In this document: one piece after another, positions 24,140-36,159 of the stretch
Position numbering within the stretch: position 1 is the stretch's first letter
Layout of the letters: each line of letters starts with the position of its first letter
NCBI RefSeq assembly: GCF_014898815.1
Contig: NW_026515520.1
Coordinates: 1-64,000 of the forward strand
DNA: 64,000 bases
Direction of reading: 5' to 3'
Source of the DNA: Panonychus citri
Lineage: Eukaryota; Arthropoda; Arachnida; Trombidiformes; Tetranychidae
Program-made: the position numbers and the translations under genes
Notes under the pieces: model-generated
Seen by the model: only the letters and a program-made list of their open reading frames with translations
What the model was told of the DNA's origin: nothing
Database searches by the model: none

Positions 24140-25269
24140 GTTGATTTTGACTTTCTTTTGATTCTAAAATCAATTAAGTTTAATCTCGGTTGGTGAAACA
24201 GCAATTTAAGCTGAGATCAATTGATCAGTGAAACATGTTTTTTAATTCTAGAATCAAATTGATCCGAGTTTAACTTTGATCCGAGATCTAGATTTGATCT
24301 CGGTTGGTGAATACCTATCTTAGTCAAAATTAACTAATCTAGCTTAAACTGGGGTCGTAGAATCGAAGTCAGGATAATAATGAATCATTTAGGTACATAT
24401 TCATTAACCGTAATTAAAAGCAGTGATCAACTAATCCTGAGATCAGACCGATTCCGAGTTTAGACTAAAAATTCGTTCCACCAAGCTCGATTAGTTGATG
24501 CCCGATCTTTTGATTTTCTGATTCAAATCAATTAAATATTAATTTTATTAGGAAATTGTCCCTAAATAGGCGTGTTTTGTCTTTTTGCCCTATTTTTTCA
24601 TTTTTACACCTAATTTTTAATTAATTTTTTTAACCTGCCCATCATCAATTATAACAACGGTCAAAACAATGAAAACATATTTTTCTTAAGACAAATGCGG
24701 TAAATTTGAAAAAGGTAAATTAATAAATTATTTATGGAGAGATTTGAAATTAAGATTGATTCCCAAACAATTAACAAGTTATATGATTACACTGATCAAG
24801 TTTTCTTAGTATCTTTGTTTAATATTTTTTTAAGAAAAAAAATTTTTTTTTACGCTAGCGAAAATTATAAAAAATGATTGGACATAACGATATTAATCAA
24901 TTTATGTAAAAAAAATTAAAAAATGAATAAATAAGTACAAATGGAAAAATGAGAAAAAATCATAATCAAAAGTTAATCGTGATCCTTATCAAGATGTAAT
25001 TTTGATCAAGACTTCCGATATCAATTGAAGATGATTTTGGTGAAACAAGATTTTTTAATCCTCTAATTAAATTGACCTAAACTTAAATCTGATTCGAGGT
25101 CAAGACTTTATCATAGTTGGTTAAACACAAAAGCTATGATCAGCTGATTTAAACCTAGACTCAAATTTAATACGGTTGGTGAATACGGGCCTTAACTTTA
25201 ACAATATACTGAAAGGCCTTTTAAGACGATTCTGCTTTACTTGTTTGTTTATTATATTGGTTGTTACAG
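24140..25269. other. Predicted intron carrying degenerate repeat copies
   Basis: The 1.13-kb interval contains at least three diverged copies of a family marked by GATCAACTAATC, GATTCCGAGTTTA and GTTGGTGAATAC (about 24170-24335, 24395-24510, 25040-25190), in both orientations. Related copies lie at about 22760-22880 and 28150-28236. They are too diverged to define ends by eye. Confidence 0.5.
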
Positions 25270-25449
25270 TGGACAGCCGACTTTCCTTTTGTATTAATTT
25301 TTATCAAAATCTCCAATTCCATTTTTGACATCAGATATTTAGTAGGCCTTAATTTCAAGACAATCAAAAAGTCCAAATTTCCCATGAAAGGCATCGGAAT
25401 TCGCACCCACATTAGATTACGTCTGAACGAAAAGTCAAAAGCTAATTAG

Positions 25450-26012
25450 CTCAGTTTGTTTACTAAAAGTGCACTTTTTAATAACCGAAAAAAATTTCCT
25501 ATCGAAATGTACCTCTTTTCAGACTTTTGGAGGCCACTGCTCATCAATGGCTCCACAAAAAAGTTTCGAGCAAAAACGTAGCTAAACTTTCACATTTTGT
25601 CTGTAGAGCCGTAAAGAAAAAATCGAACCCGAAAAATGGCCTACAAGTAAGAAGGAGTTAAAAGTAGGGATATTTGGTTGTTACGCCCTGTAGAATTAAC
25701 AATTAATCACTTATATTTCTATAAAACGATGGCATGTGTTTTTAAAAATAACTCTCGATCCCTTTTCAAAAATTTCATCCACACTGCATATCATTTAACA
25801 TTCAAACTAGAGGGAGACACTTAGGACATCACCAATACTCTTTAGTATGAATAGAGATAAGATTGTGAAGGCATGACAGACCTTATTAGTTTCTCTCCGA
25901 CATTTTTTTTATTTTTATGAATAAAAGTGCTCAAAAAAGTAAACAACCTCATCTCTCTTTTACTCTTTTTGCATCTTACAATGTATTGTGAGGTATTGAA
26001 TTTAGTCTTAGA
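25450..26012. other. Non-coding between two gene candidates
   Basis: I see no ORF of note. The stretch at 25465-25700 is less AT-rich than its surroundings (for example GGAGGCCACTGCTC) and may be a transposon fragment, but no ends or coding potential were found. Confidence 0.4.
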
Positions 26013-26385
26013 TTATTCCGAGTCTTCTTGTCGTGTAAAGAAATCCAATAGAATATCTCGACTTGTAGAAGGAGTATCGATATGAACAAGTTGATCCTCC
26101 GCGTTTTCCAATCGTTCAGAAGTTGTGATGTACAAGGTGATAAGATTGTTAAATGAGATATTGGTAGCTAAAAGGTTCTTCATCAGCTCTATTTGTTCAT
26201 TGCTAAATCTCATCATTTATTTCTAAAGGTGGTATCTCTTCTGATAATAAAAGTTCGAGGAACCAATCCTCTGGACCAGTTATAGAAAGATGATGTATGA
26301 TTAATATTTCTATGAGTTCTTTAATAAGTTCTTCTATCTGATTTAAGACCAACTCTAAGCTTTCCAATTGTTGATTTATAGTCAT
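26013..26385 (-). CDS. Two overlapping small acidic ORFs, 60 and 67 aa
   Basis: On the minus strand an ORF starting at 26385 (MTINQQLESLELVLNQIEEL...) ends at 26203. A second starts with ATGATG at 26216, overlapping it by 14 bp in another frame, and ends at 26013. Both products are acidic and predicted helical, and the second ends in a Ser/Thr/Asp/Glu-rich tail (STSRDILLDFFTRQEDSE). Upstream on the same strand are a start-stop pair ATGTAG (26394-26399), a predicted acceptor (AG at 26411-26412) and a strong donor (GTAAGT, reverse strand of 26645-26650), suggesting a spliced 5' leader. The pair could be a truly bicistronic small gene, or one ORF of about 125 codons broken by a frameshift. No family was recognised. 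Confidence 0.4.
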
Positions 26386-26393
26386 ACAATTAC

Positions 26394-26399
26394 CTACAT
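26394..26399 (-). promoter_or_regulatory. Minimal start-stop upstream ORF (ATG-TAG)
   Basis: On the minus strand ATG is followed directly by TAG, nine bases before the main ATG at 26385. Start-stop elements are known to stall ribosomes and reduce translation of the downstream ORF; that effect here is inference. Confidence 0.4.
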
Positions 26400-26412
26400 C
26401 CCCTTGTGACCT

Positions 26413-26650
26413 GAGTTACCAACGAGATATGAACTTAAGTATACGAGTCGAGTTTGGACTGAATCGAGTTAAACCCTATGGTGATTTAGTCTTACGCTAA
26501 ATGTTATAATTATGAATACGTGAGATTATGTTTAATGGTTAAGTATATTTGTGAATAAAAGGAAAGCTTCATAAAGATAAACGTTTGGTACATGGAAAGT
26601 GAGATGGAAGGGAAAAACAAACGAGATCGGTACATGTACCTAAAACTTAC
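26413..26650 (-). other. Predicted 5' leader intron on the minus strand
   Basis: The reverse complement reads GAGG/GTAAGT at its start and CTCAG/GTCAC at its end, giving a 238-bp intron between a low-complexity upstream exon and the exon with the two small ORFs. It is supported only by splice-site consensus. Confidence 0.4.
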
Positions 26651-26714
26651 CCTCGAGACAAATTGATGCTGACTGGGAGGAGGTCAATACTTTGAGCAGC
26701 CGATGGTAGTGATG

Positions 26715-26940
26715 AAGATAAAGGATGGAGATAGACGAGGATGGAGATGAAAGAAATCACAAGGATGAAGATAAGGTAAAGGAGATGAAGAGGTAAAGGA
26801 AACACAAGGATGGAGACAAAGGTAAACACGAGGATGGAGATAAGGTAAAGGAGAAGGTGATGAAGGTAAACACGAGGATGGAGATAAGGTAAAGGAAAAG
26901 GTGATGAGGAAAAACGGAAACACAAAGATGGAGACGAAAC
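26715..26940. repeat. Purine-rich minisatellite
   Basis: Imperfect tandem copies of a roughly 45-60-bp unit built from ACACGAGGATGGAGATAAGG and GTAAAGGAGAAGGTGATGA-like blocks. Open frames on the opposite strand through this tract are repeat translations (Ser/Pro/Leu/Tyr/His) and not convincing protein. If the predicted minus-strand leader is real, the tract would lie in its 5' UTR. Confidence 0.8.
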
Positions 26941-27886
26941 AATCTAAACTAGATTGTATGGTGCTGATGATGATGATGAAATATCAAACAAACAAACAAA
27001 CACACTTAGGTTAGCTTGATGATTTGGTCGATGAGAGAGAGAGAGGAAAACAAAATATATGATGACGATGATGTTGAGATGACGGAGGTCAATTCAAAAC
27101 TGTGGACTCTCTCCCTTGTCCCTTTCTCTCTTCCTTATATACCCCTTCTCGGGTTATGTCGAAAGAGAAAAGAAAAAGAAAAAGAAAGAGCTTGATGGGT
27201 CAAGAGAGAGAGAGAGAAAGAAAGAGTCTCTCTCTTTCAACCCTTTGTTAATTTTATTTTCGTTTAAGTTTTTCCTGCTCTACCCAAGGAAAGGGTTCAC
27301 CTTTTACCCTTAGCCTTGGTAGAGCCTTTTTCAACAAACCCAATCAACCACAATTAATTTGTTTCCGAACAAAAATGAAAAGAAAAAGAATAGAAAAGAA
27401 AATGAAGAGAAAAAGGTTTCGGGTTTCTTTTCCTAAGTTGGGAAGAGGAGGAAGGAAAGGATTAAGCAAAGTTTGGGGTTAATGGGAACTTAATCCTTTT
27501 CCTCCTCTTCTCTCATCATCTGCCACCTCCAACCCATCTTGTTCTTGGAGGCCAAAATTTTACCCTCACAGTATAATGTAAAGTCAACTTTTAGAAAGAG
27601 AAACCAAAGGATAAGATTTCTCTTTCTCTTCTAACTAATTTTTCTCTTTTCATGATCCCGCTAAAAATTGTATAATAGAAAATAATAATTGATTAAAGGT
27701 CATCAAGAAGACAATAAATTAAGTTTACCACTTACCCTTAAATCTTTGATCCATTAGACTGGCGCTATAGATGGTGGATTGGCGCTTCAAACTCTAAACT
27801 TACCTTTTCCCTTGTTGGTCCTTGATATGCTCTTAAGCTCTAATCATTACTTTTTGCACTTTAATGCTTGTCACTTTTATTTGTTA

Positions 27887-28048
27887 ATGAAGCCCAGACA
27901 AACTCAACCAAACGGTCACTTCAAATTGACCAATAAGATGGATGATGAACCAGAGTTATTAGTTGAGCCAGATGATGAATCTGATGAAGCACCAGCAGAT
28001 GATGATCCTTATCCAGTTACAATAATAATTTTTACCTTTTCATTTTAA
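27887..28048 (+). CDS. Candidate small acidic ORF, 53 aa
   Basis: From ATG 27887 the frame encodes a basic start (MKPRQTQPNGHFKL) followed by a highly acidic stretch (KMDDEPELLVEPDDESDEAP) and a hydrophobic end. Composition is unlike the T-rich frames nearby. It may be a first exon whose donor I could not identify, with later coding elsewhere. No family was recognised. Confidence 0.3.
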   Translation: MKPRQTQPNGHFKLTNKMDDEPELLVEPDDESDEAPADDDPYPVTIIIFTFSF

Positions 28049-28222
28049 ACGGCTTTCTTACTATTTAACCCTATCTCTTTGTTAATAAATCAATCCAGTT
28101 GATGATGTAATGTTTAACTTGATTTTACTCTTTATTTTCAGAGTTTATTTTAAATCAATCATTTATCAAGTTTCAGCTGATCAATTGATCGACACAATTA
28201 GTTGATTTAATTTTGATTGTAA

Positions 28223-28471
28223 TTAAGTTGGTGAAATCAAAAAAAGAGAATTGTAACGTTTGTCATAGTTTTGTGCATAAAGCTTCAAAATTGACTCAAA
28301 TGAAAGGCAGAAGAAGAACAACAAGGGAACAGATAATAAAATTAATAATAATGATAATAAGTCAAAGCTCAATTGTGTTGATCTAACTGACAATCTATCA
28401 CCGTATTGAACTCGAAGACCCATCAGTCGATCCCAGCCCGATTTTATCTTTGACGTGCCATCGAGTCGCAA
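28223..28471 (-). CDS. Candidate small membrane-protein ORF, 82 aa
   Basis: The minus-strand ORF starts with a GC-richer, balanced segment (MRLDGTSKIKSGWDRLMGLR) and contains one long hydrophobic stretch (about residues 38-58, FDLLSLLLILLSVPLLFFF). No homology was recognised and the hydrophobic part could simply be T-rich DNA in frame. Kept as a weak candidate. Confidence 0.2.
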   Translation of the reverse strand: MRLDGTSKIKSGWDRLMGLRVQYGDRLSVRSTQLSFDLLSLLLILLSVPLLFFFCLSFESILKLYAQNYDKRYNSLFLISPT

Positions 28472-28499
28472 TCAACAATTGAAATAAAATGAAAGCCAA

Positions 28500-31400
28500 C
28501 GGTTTTTATAGAGATTTTTTGACTGATAAAAGTCCTAGTTACTCCCCATCCCGTAACTTTCTCATTATATAAAAAACTATCAAAACGGTTAAGTGATGGA
28601 TTGTCATAAATCTTATAAAAAGTTCATATTTTTCTGAGCTCTTTCAAATATTGTTACAATAATAAAATGAATTTAAAAATAATGATGACATTTATTCATG
28701 TCAACAAAAGAACTTGATTCACCTGAAACTGAGTAAACTTGGTATTATGGTCAGTTTGTCAAACAAAAATGTCATAACAATTACAGTCATGTCGATATAC
28801 ATGTACTGAGATAGCTTCAAAGAAAAAATCCTCACAGATCTATAACTTCTGTCTTATAAAGTCTGTATAATATGTAAATTTATGTCATTATTATTAATAT
28901 AATGTTGAAATTGTTGAAATATGCTATCTTAAGGAATAGATAATAGCATCATGGATTATCATGATAACTCTGAACTGATATTAATAATTCCAATATCACT
29001 CAATTTACTAGAGTTTAACCAGGATTGTGTTCAACTGAATTCATGAATTGGTATTGTAACTGTTTTTGTCGTACATGAAAGTTATTTTCTTTGTTCACTG
29101 ATTCTTGAATAGCTGATGAGATTCATGATAAAAATAATTGCATCAATGTAACAATAAATTGTTACCATGTATTTATTTTTCCCATAAAATTGTGATCAAT
29201 CATTGAACCGATATTAATAGTTGAGCTTTAATTAGTTACCAGACGATTGCTTGTTTCGTCAATTCATTGCAATTCAATTAAATCTCCAAGATAATTTAGT
29301 TTATTTAACAGCCAAAAATTAACCAACGAATCAACAATTTCGAGTCACGTTCATCGTCGTAAATCTTGAAATATCATGAGGGTTAAAAAGTGATTTATCA
29401 ATATCCAGGTATTTTTATCCATTCAACTGAATCAAAATCAAATCAAAATTTGTCAAGAATCAATAATAGTTAAAATTGGTTTACCTTTGAATTGAAACTG
29501 AATCAAGGTATTAGACGATGATAGGTTTCAACTTTGTCATGAAAACGGAAATCTTTTTTCACTGAGTTGAGATAGGAAACTTTAAGAATCCATTGGAAAA
29601 AATTTCACAATACTTTTTTCACACTTACAGGATAACCCTTTCAACTGTTTAATATGATTACCTGATAATCAAAACTTTAGTTTAGCTCATAATGCAAATA
29701 GTAATCAAATAATCAATTGTATTGGTGATAAAAAAAGATCATGATTCAATTGAGATAAATTCATATAAATTCAATTCTAATCGATTATTCTGATTTACAA
29801 CCATTAAATCATGAATATTTTTTCATTATCATATTATGTACATAATATTTTAACAATTGGAAATGCATTCAGATAAAAACATTGATTGATTTACACGACT
29901 AACATTTTCTTTATTTGATTTTTCTCATCCGAATCGTCAATTGTTATAATATAATCTGAATATACATAAAAGCATTTTAAACAATTCCTCTGATAGCAAT
30001 CATGTCAATTATCATGTTAATTCATTCAATGAACATCTATATCAATTTCTAATCAATGATATCCAAGTGGTTTCCAATAAAAATCTTGGTAAATTCTGTG
30101 AAACAAAAGTAATAATAACTGTGAATATAACATGAGATATGAACTGAAGATTCTGTCAAGTACCAATACTCATTGACTGTTTAACATGAAGAGTTTATTA
30201 TTAGTAATAAGAAAATTTTTCTATTAAAATGTTCAATCCTCATAAGTATTAATATAATTGGCTTATTATGATATTTGAATTTCAGTTCCATTCCTAAACA
30301 TTATAAGCAAAAGAAAATCATATTTTCATTTTTGATCATCCATATCATGTTTATGAATCTGCATGGAGTTTTGTTAAAATATTGAGACTCAATTTTTAAA
30401 ATTCGTACAATAAAATTATCATTGTATCTTTTCAATAATAACTCCCATTGAGAATACTCAGTAAGCTCAAAGTTCTGTCCAATTAAGCCAGAATTTTGAT
30501 CTGACATTTTTGTTGATATCTTAATAAGTTTCAATATAAGAATCTAAGTAATTTAGTATTGAACAAAGAGGTAAAAAAGTTGATCTCTCATCTGCTCATG
30601 ACTTTGAGATAGTTAGTTATTGTTTAAAGATTAAATTTGTCAACCCCTTGATTTCATTCTCATCCTGATTATCATTTCAATTTCAATTTCATCAGAATTA
30701 AATGCCTAAAGGGTCAACCACCATTCTTAGGATGCTCAAGATTAAACAACCCGCAGTCTTATGAGGATTACCTTGATTCCTCTTTTCTTTATATCCTTGT
30801 CATCCTCATCATCTTTATACTCCTCATCTTTATCATTCTCATCATGAGAAATAAAGACAGAACTCATCATCTTTTCATCTCCTTTTTTTATATTCTCTAT
30901 TTTTCTTTTAAGTATTTCACTTTATTTCTATTTGGAAACAAAAAAAAAGTTTCAATAATCTTTTGTTTACTTTTTTACTCAGTCATTTGAAAGAAAAGCC
31001 TTTTTCATGATCATCTCTTTTGTTTCATCTCATGATTGTCACTTTTTCCCTGGTTCCAAATCATTGGACTTTCACTTGATGTAATAACGATACAATAATA
31101 ATATAAAAAAAAGTAGAGCCAACAAAAAGATCATATTATCTTAGATAATGTATTCCTTATTCTCAGTTCCGGAGTATTACCTTTTCTTTATCGTCGATAA
31201 TATCATTGGATAATATCAACAGAATATCATCACAATTTCACTCAATTCCTTTATCTATTTAATATCATTCAGCACTTTTTTTTGTAACTCATTCTCATAT
31301 TTAGCCTTCGATAATTACCCTGGAGGTGTATCAATGTCACCATAGTTGAATCACTAGTTTATCTTACCAATAATCAACCATAATAGTAACTTTTTCACAT

Positions 31401-34400
31401 TCACATCTTATTTGAATAGAGTCTTTTTTTCCTGGTGAACTTTTCTGAATAAACTTGAGTCTACATGAAAAACATTTTGTGAATAATTGTATAGCTATTG
31501 AAGTAAAATGCTAAAGTTAATTAATTATCATCACAAAGTAACGAAAATTTTCTGATTATTTCCGTTTTCAGGAAGTTGAAACTTTTCATTAGAACTTCGA
31601 ACTCGATTCAGGATAATTATAATATCCAAATACCTTTGCAAGTTCAATTCGATATTTCCTGATAATCGTATATTGAAATTCAGCCCATTCCCTGATTTCT
31701 ATTAAACGTTTATACAACTCAGAGAGTCTGAGTAATGAATATTTAAGATAATTTTAAATTCAAGTTCATTGACATAATATTTTACTAAATTATATTCCAT
31801 GATTAATGATTAGCGTTTCAATCTGAATAGTTATTCCCGATTCTTCAGAATAATCGACTTGATGATAACTTTTACTTTCGAAACTTTTATCGATCATGTA
31901 AAAGTTATGTTCTATTAGAACTTTTATCGAGTTTCAAGTTTCTCATTATTCTTTCACTGATAATTGAATATTTATGCACAAAGATTTCCTCTATTTCTTA
32001 GTTAATCTAATTAACGATCTATTTTTTTTTTGATAAACAAATAATTGTGAAATTAAATTGATCATTAATTCACTGAATTAATTTATTCTCTGTATATATT
32101 TTTTTCTATCTTATCTTTCCAGAAGTTTACCATGTTAAATATATATAAGATCTCATAATCGTTTCTTGAAAAGTTCCAAATAATTTGAGATGAAGACGAT
32201 AACCAATCGATAATCAATCGAACTCAATATGAATCCAAGATACGAACGGGATATCGATTCGATTCAATTAAGCTAATGGATCATCTCTTAATAACGAAAA
32301 TAATATTCCTAGAATATCAAAACCGGAGGGAACATGGGACTCGCTGAAACCAACGAATTAATTTGAACTCGGCGATCAATTCAAACTGTAAATTATGTAC
32401 AAAATAATATCGAAGACAAATATTGTAAATAATAAAAAGATTAACTTTCAATATTTAATACCATTTATTTACAAGTTAATTACTTATCTCCATTGATTGA
32501 ATCATGATATCCTCATGAAAGGTTATCTATATATAAGATTTGGAAACTTTAAGATAGACAAGTTGATGAAAATAGTCAACTATTGGCCCAATAGTCTTTA
32601 TCTTGATTACATGTTGATCCAGATTGAAAAGTGTCTGATTAAACTAATCTATCAAATGAATTCTCATTGAGGGTTAATTGTGGCAAATCGAGAGACTTGA
32701 TGAAAATACGGAAATAGTTTCACTTGTCACAGGTAATGTTGCTCATATAATCTCAACTAGTTGATTGTGATTAATTGAGAAACTCAATGGACATTCAATT
32801 TGATTGTGAGTATCATTGAGAAAACATTTTCATGAGAAAAATAAAAGGAAACTACATACATGTACTAAGCTGATGAGACTCTGAATCTACATGGAAAGTG
32901 AATTGGAATGAGAACTTTGGTGAAAAGGTGAAAAAGAGCAGCAAAGATTGAGATTGAAATCCCTATGAGATGAACTAAGATGAAAAACGAGATGAAAGAT
33001 AAATACACATTCAACTAATTACATGAGAGAATCAGATTCAATTTGATTATCATGTTTTAATCAACTGAATTTAACCTGACACAGAGTAAATAATGATAAT
33101 AACATTTGAATATAAGGGCGATTAAAAATATCACCATTCGATTAATTATTGAAACTGCAATTAATGATTTTCTAAGTGAGTTGATTGAAAAATGGTTCAG
33201 TCAAATGGATTCATCTATTTACTTAATCGTAATTAATTTGAAATAAAACTTTATGTAAGAGTAAATAGTAATTACTCTAATTACGATTGACGTAAACGTC
33301 AATATATTTAATTATCTTTGGGTCAGTTAAATGTCACTAAATTAAGTGAATCATTTTGAACAATTAACAACCAAAACCAAAATCAGCAGTTTTGATAATC
33401 TTTTAAAATTCTGGTTCCATTTTCATGGTGACATAATTTCATCACTAATTATCATTGTACTTAAAGGTGATCATCTAATAGCTACAAAAAGAGCATAAAA
33501 AAACAAGGTAACTATTTTTTGTCGTCTTTTTGGTTTGTTTACTTCCGTTGACAATGAAAGTCAAGGTGTGTCATTTTTTATCATCATCTTCCATTGTTGA
33601 CATGATGATGTTCATCTTTCATCTTCATCCTTATCCTCATCTTTTCTTCATTGATTCTTTTTGACCTTTTTCTTTTCTATCAACAATCTCTTCACAATTG
33701 ATTCTCATGAAGAAAAAAAAATCTCAGTAACAATTTTTTTCTTCTTCTTCTCCTCTTCAATCTCTGTATCAAGTTCAAATTGATTTGTCATTATATCATC
33801 AATTCCAATAACAATTTCATAATTGTCATGATATTTTCCATGATGGTTAATTGTCTGAGTTGATTAGTCATCTGAATTTGAAACCATTTAAGTTGGGGAA
33901 ACTTTTCAAAGATTCAATTTGTTTTGTATTATCAATAAGCTGATAGATTATCTTACTGATTAAGAGCAAGGAAAATAATTACTGTCACAATAATAGTAAA
34001 AGATTATGGATTCAGGTTGACAAAGCAAAGATGTACCTTTGGTTGACCATTAGTGATTCAATTGTGAAGAAAGAGAGAGAGAGACATTTGGTCATTCGGT
34101 CAGCCTCAGAAATGGCAATTATTTTCTCGAAAAGATGAAAGATAAATCCAAAGATTTGATTTACTAATAGTGATGATTGTGATGACACAGAAATAGATGA
34201 TAATGAGGATCCTGAGACAAGAGATTGTCTCAGATTTTAATGGTATCAATGGTGAATTTAGATTGTGAGTAAGTTTCATGAATCAGAGCAATTATTATGA
34301 TGGTGGATTAACCCAGAACGAAGGAGAAAAAGATAATAATCAAAGAGATAGAAACATATTAACTTTAACTAATTGTGATGGTTGAACAATTAAAATGACT

Positions 34401-34859
34401 TTTCTAATGGTTTCTAATGCTACTAATATCTAACTCAATCTTTCTCCATGTGAATGATGATGATTTCCGTTTATTAGTAAATGAATGAAACCTTGACAAT
34501 AATAAAGAAAATTTCATTTCCCTTTTCACCGTAAATCGTTAATGATTAGACTAATTGCTGATTGTTGACAAATAATAGTAGCGAAAATGGTTCACAGTAT
34601 TACCTGACCATGAGATTAGGTATGACAAGTGAACAGTTTAATTGCCACAATTTAACCACTTGAACGGGATTTTTGCTTCGTTAACCCGATAAACAAGGAC
34701 TTTCACTAGGCCATTTAGCTCACTATTTGTGATTTACTAGTTTCACAAATCACAATTTATTGTCACTTATATTTACACCGTTGATCATTTAACATTTTGT
34801 ATCTCAACAATTTTCTGTCTCTCATTCAATTGATTCAATCAACACACAAAACAATCATC
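28500..34859. other. Gene-free AT-rich stretch
   Basis: No coding region was recognised in about 6.3 kb. It contains pyrimidine-rich segments (30780-31080 and 33590-33780), an inverted pair of CRE-like half sites (33287-33302) and short AT palindromes. The last few hundred bases probably include the promoter of the glycine-rich gene. Confidence 0.55.
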
Positions 34860-35683
34860 ATGAAATTTTACATGGTAAGTTTTGTTTCTCATTCTAAATG
34901 GTTTACTTTACACTATGTGCTAACTTTATGAATCGATAAATGATAGCAATTAGTTGATTGTTTGTTATCATGATTCGTTTAATTGTGAAATTTGAACCTC
35001 TCAAAGTGATTGACTAAATTGTGATCTTCTCAATATCAATGGATTTACGTGCTATTGATCAATTTGTGAATAAGTTTTAGTTTGTATGTTCAACATAATA
35101 ATCAACATTTTGTTATCAAAGTGAAACAATAACATTGATTAAGGTTATTAATGAATATGAATTGTGTATAAATAATTTAATTTCACTATGAATTCATTGA
35201 TCAACATTAGTGAACAAACTACAATTATGCCTGAAGTTAACTGTTAATTGATATAACTAATTAGTACATTGATTTCATTGAATTAAATTAACCACTGAGA
35301 TTGAAACAAAATAACTCGAAGCCTTTTTAACATTACCTTACACACCATGATGATAAGTAGACAATGAACGAAAACAGTTATGACATTGATCCTCTTTGAG
35401 TTATCAATTATAATCCTTAATCTTGACGAAAACAAAATCTATTGTTAATCAGCAAGGTATCAGAAAGGATAATGATAATAATACTGTTACATTGATTGCT
35501 GGTGAATGTTGATTATTTGTGATAAACTTTGGCTTATGTGATAAAGAGATAAAGTCAAGTGATACCTGAAAAGTTTACCGGAAACTTTTGGGATTATCAA
35601 CTGAATGGATCTTGATTACTTGTTGAGATTTAGTCAATTCTATCAATTCAGTTAATCTTTTTGTTTCATTTCATTTTTTATGC

Positions 35684-35746
<63 letters not shown>

Positions 35747-36105
35747 GTCCTGAGTTCATCAGAGCACAATTTTACACCCATGGTCACGGTGTTGATTTAA
35801 ATCTCTATTGTGTTAATCTTTGTTTATCAGATATTAATTTCATTGTTTTTTGTTTATTCAAGTTTCTTGTTTTAGCGATTAGTTTGGCTTTGTCGACAGG
35901 TAATCCCATCGGAGTTGGTGGTGGCCTTGGAGGTGGACTTGGTGGTCTAGGGCTTGGCGGTGGCCTTGGTGGTGGACTTGGTGGACTTGGAAATGGAGTT
36001 AGTTTTGGCCGCTCTTTTGGAGGTGGAATTGGCTACGGTGGTGGCTATGGATTAGGTCCTAATGGTCCAGTCGGTGGATTTACTGTTATCCCACTTTTTG
36101 GTTAA
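34860..36105 (+). CDS. Short secreted glycine-rich protein (two exons)
   Basis: Exon 1 (34860-34874) encodes MKFYM and ends at a consensus donor GTAAGT. Exon 2 begins at 35863 after a T-rich acceptor (TTTATTCAAG) and runs to the stop at 36105, phase 0. The joined product has about 85 residues: a signal peptide (MKFYM + FLVLAISLALSTG), then GGL/GGLGL-type glycine repeats (about residues 28-51), a Gly/Tyr/Ser segment (GGGIGYGGGYG) and the end GGFTVIPLFG. There is no cysteine. Such small secreted GGL/GGY-rich proteins occur in arthropod cuticle and silk or gland secretions; which applies here is unknown. The 988-bp intron contains a 58-bp (CT)n tract near its 3' end. An AATAAA (36160-36165) follows the stop by 55 bp. 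A long frame that reads from the CT repeat into exon 2 is intronic upstream of 35863. Confidence 0.8.
35687..35744. repeat. (CT)n microsatellite in the intron of the glycine-rich gene
   Basis: 58 bp of pure TC/CT, about 120 bp upstream of the exon 2 acceptor on the sense strand. Confidence 0.96.
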
Positions 36106-36159
36106 TCATTTCAACAATCGACTTGAAAGTTACTAACAAAATTTCAATTTACTTTTCGT

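Larger units (their letters stand above)
23344..25449 (+). pseudogene. Unrecognised multi-exon gene, apparently inactivated
   Basis: Exons with consistent phases can be drawn: 23344-23352 (MAK; alternatively a start at ATG 23375), 23423-23725, 23811-23920, 23995-24139 and 25270-25449. Donors are mostly GTAAG-type (GTAAGT, GTAAGC, GTAAGG), and acceptors at 23801-23810 and 25264-25269 are strong. The encoded protein has a Cys-containing part (SKCCRVHCKSG), then FTYRTSPKML joined to DYIGNVYGETTRIGIRIF, then KFHFTTIVEIPNDPSVTLL, and a basic C-terminus. I do not recognise the family. Two lesions are visible. Exon 2 is interrupted by a 125-bp retroposed insert that brings a stop codon (23558-23560). 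The splice of exon 3 to exon 4 creates TAA (TA + A). The last intron (24140-25269) contains degenerate repeat copies. It could be a working gene with another splicing pattern, but decay is simpler. Confidence 0.5.

Noticed and set aside
23811..25449. MATH/TRAF-domain protein for the multi-exon gene
   Set aside because: A SIWEING-like string near 23330 looked suggestive, but its frame does not match the exon phases and the diagnostic MATH motifs are absent.
35680..35862. Open frame upstream of the glycine-rich exon as part of the protein
   Set aside because: It reads through a CT microsatellite, and the upstream MKFYM exon with consensus donor plus the acceptor at 35862 gives a complete signal peptide in phase.
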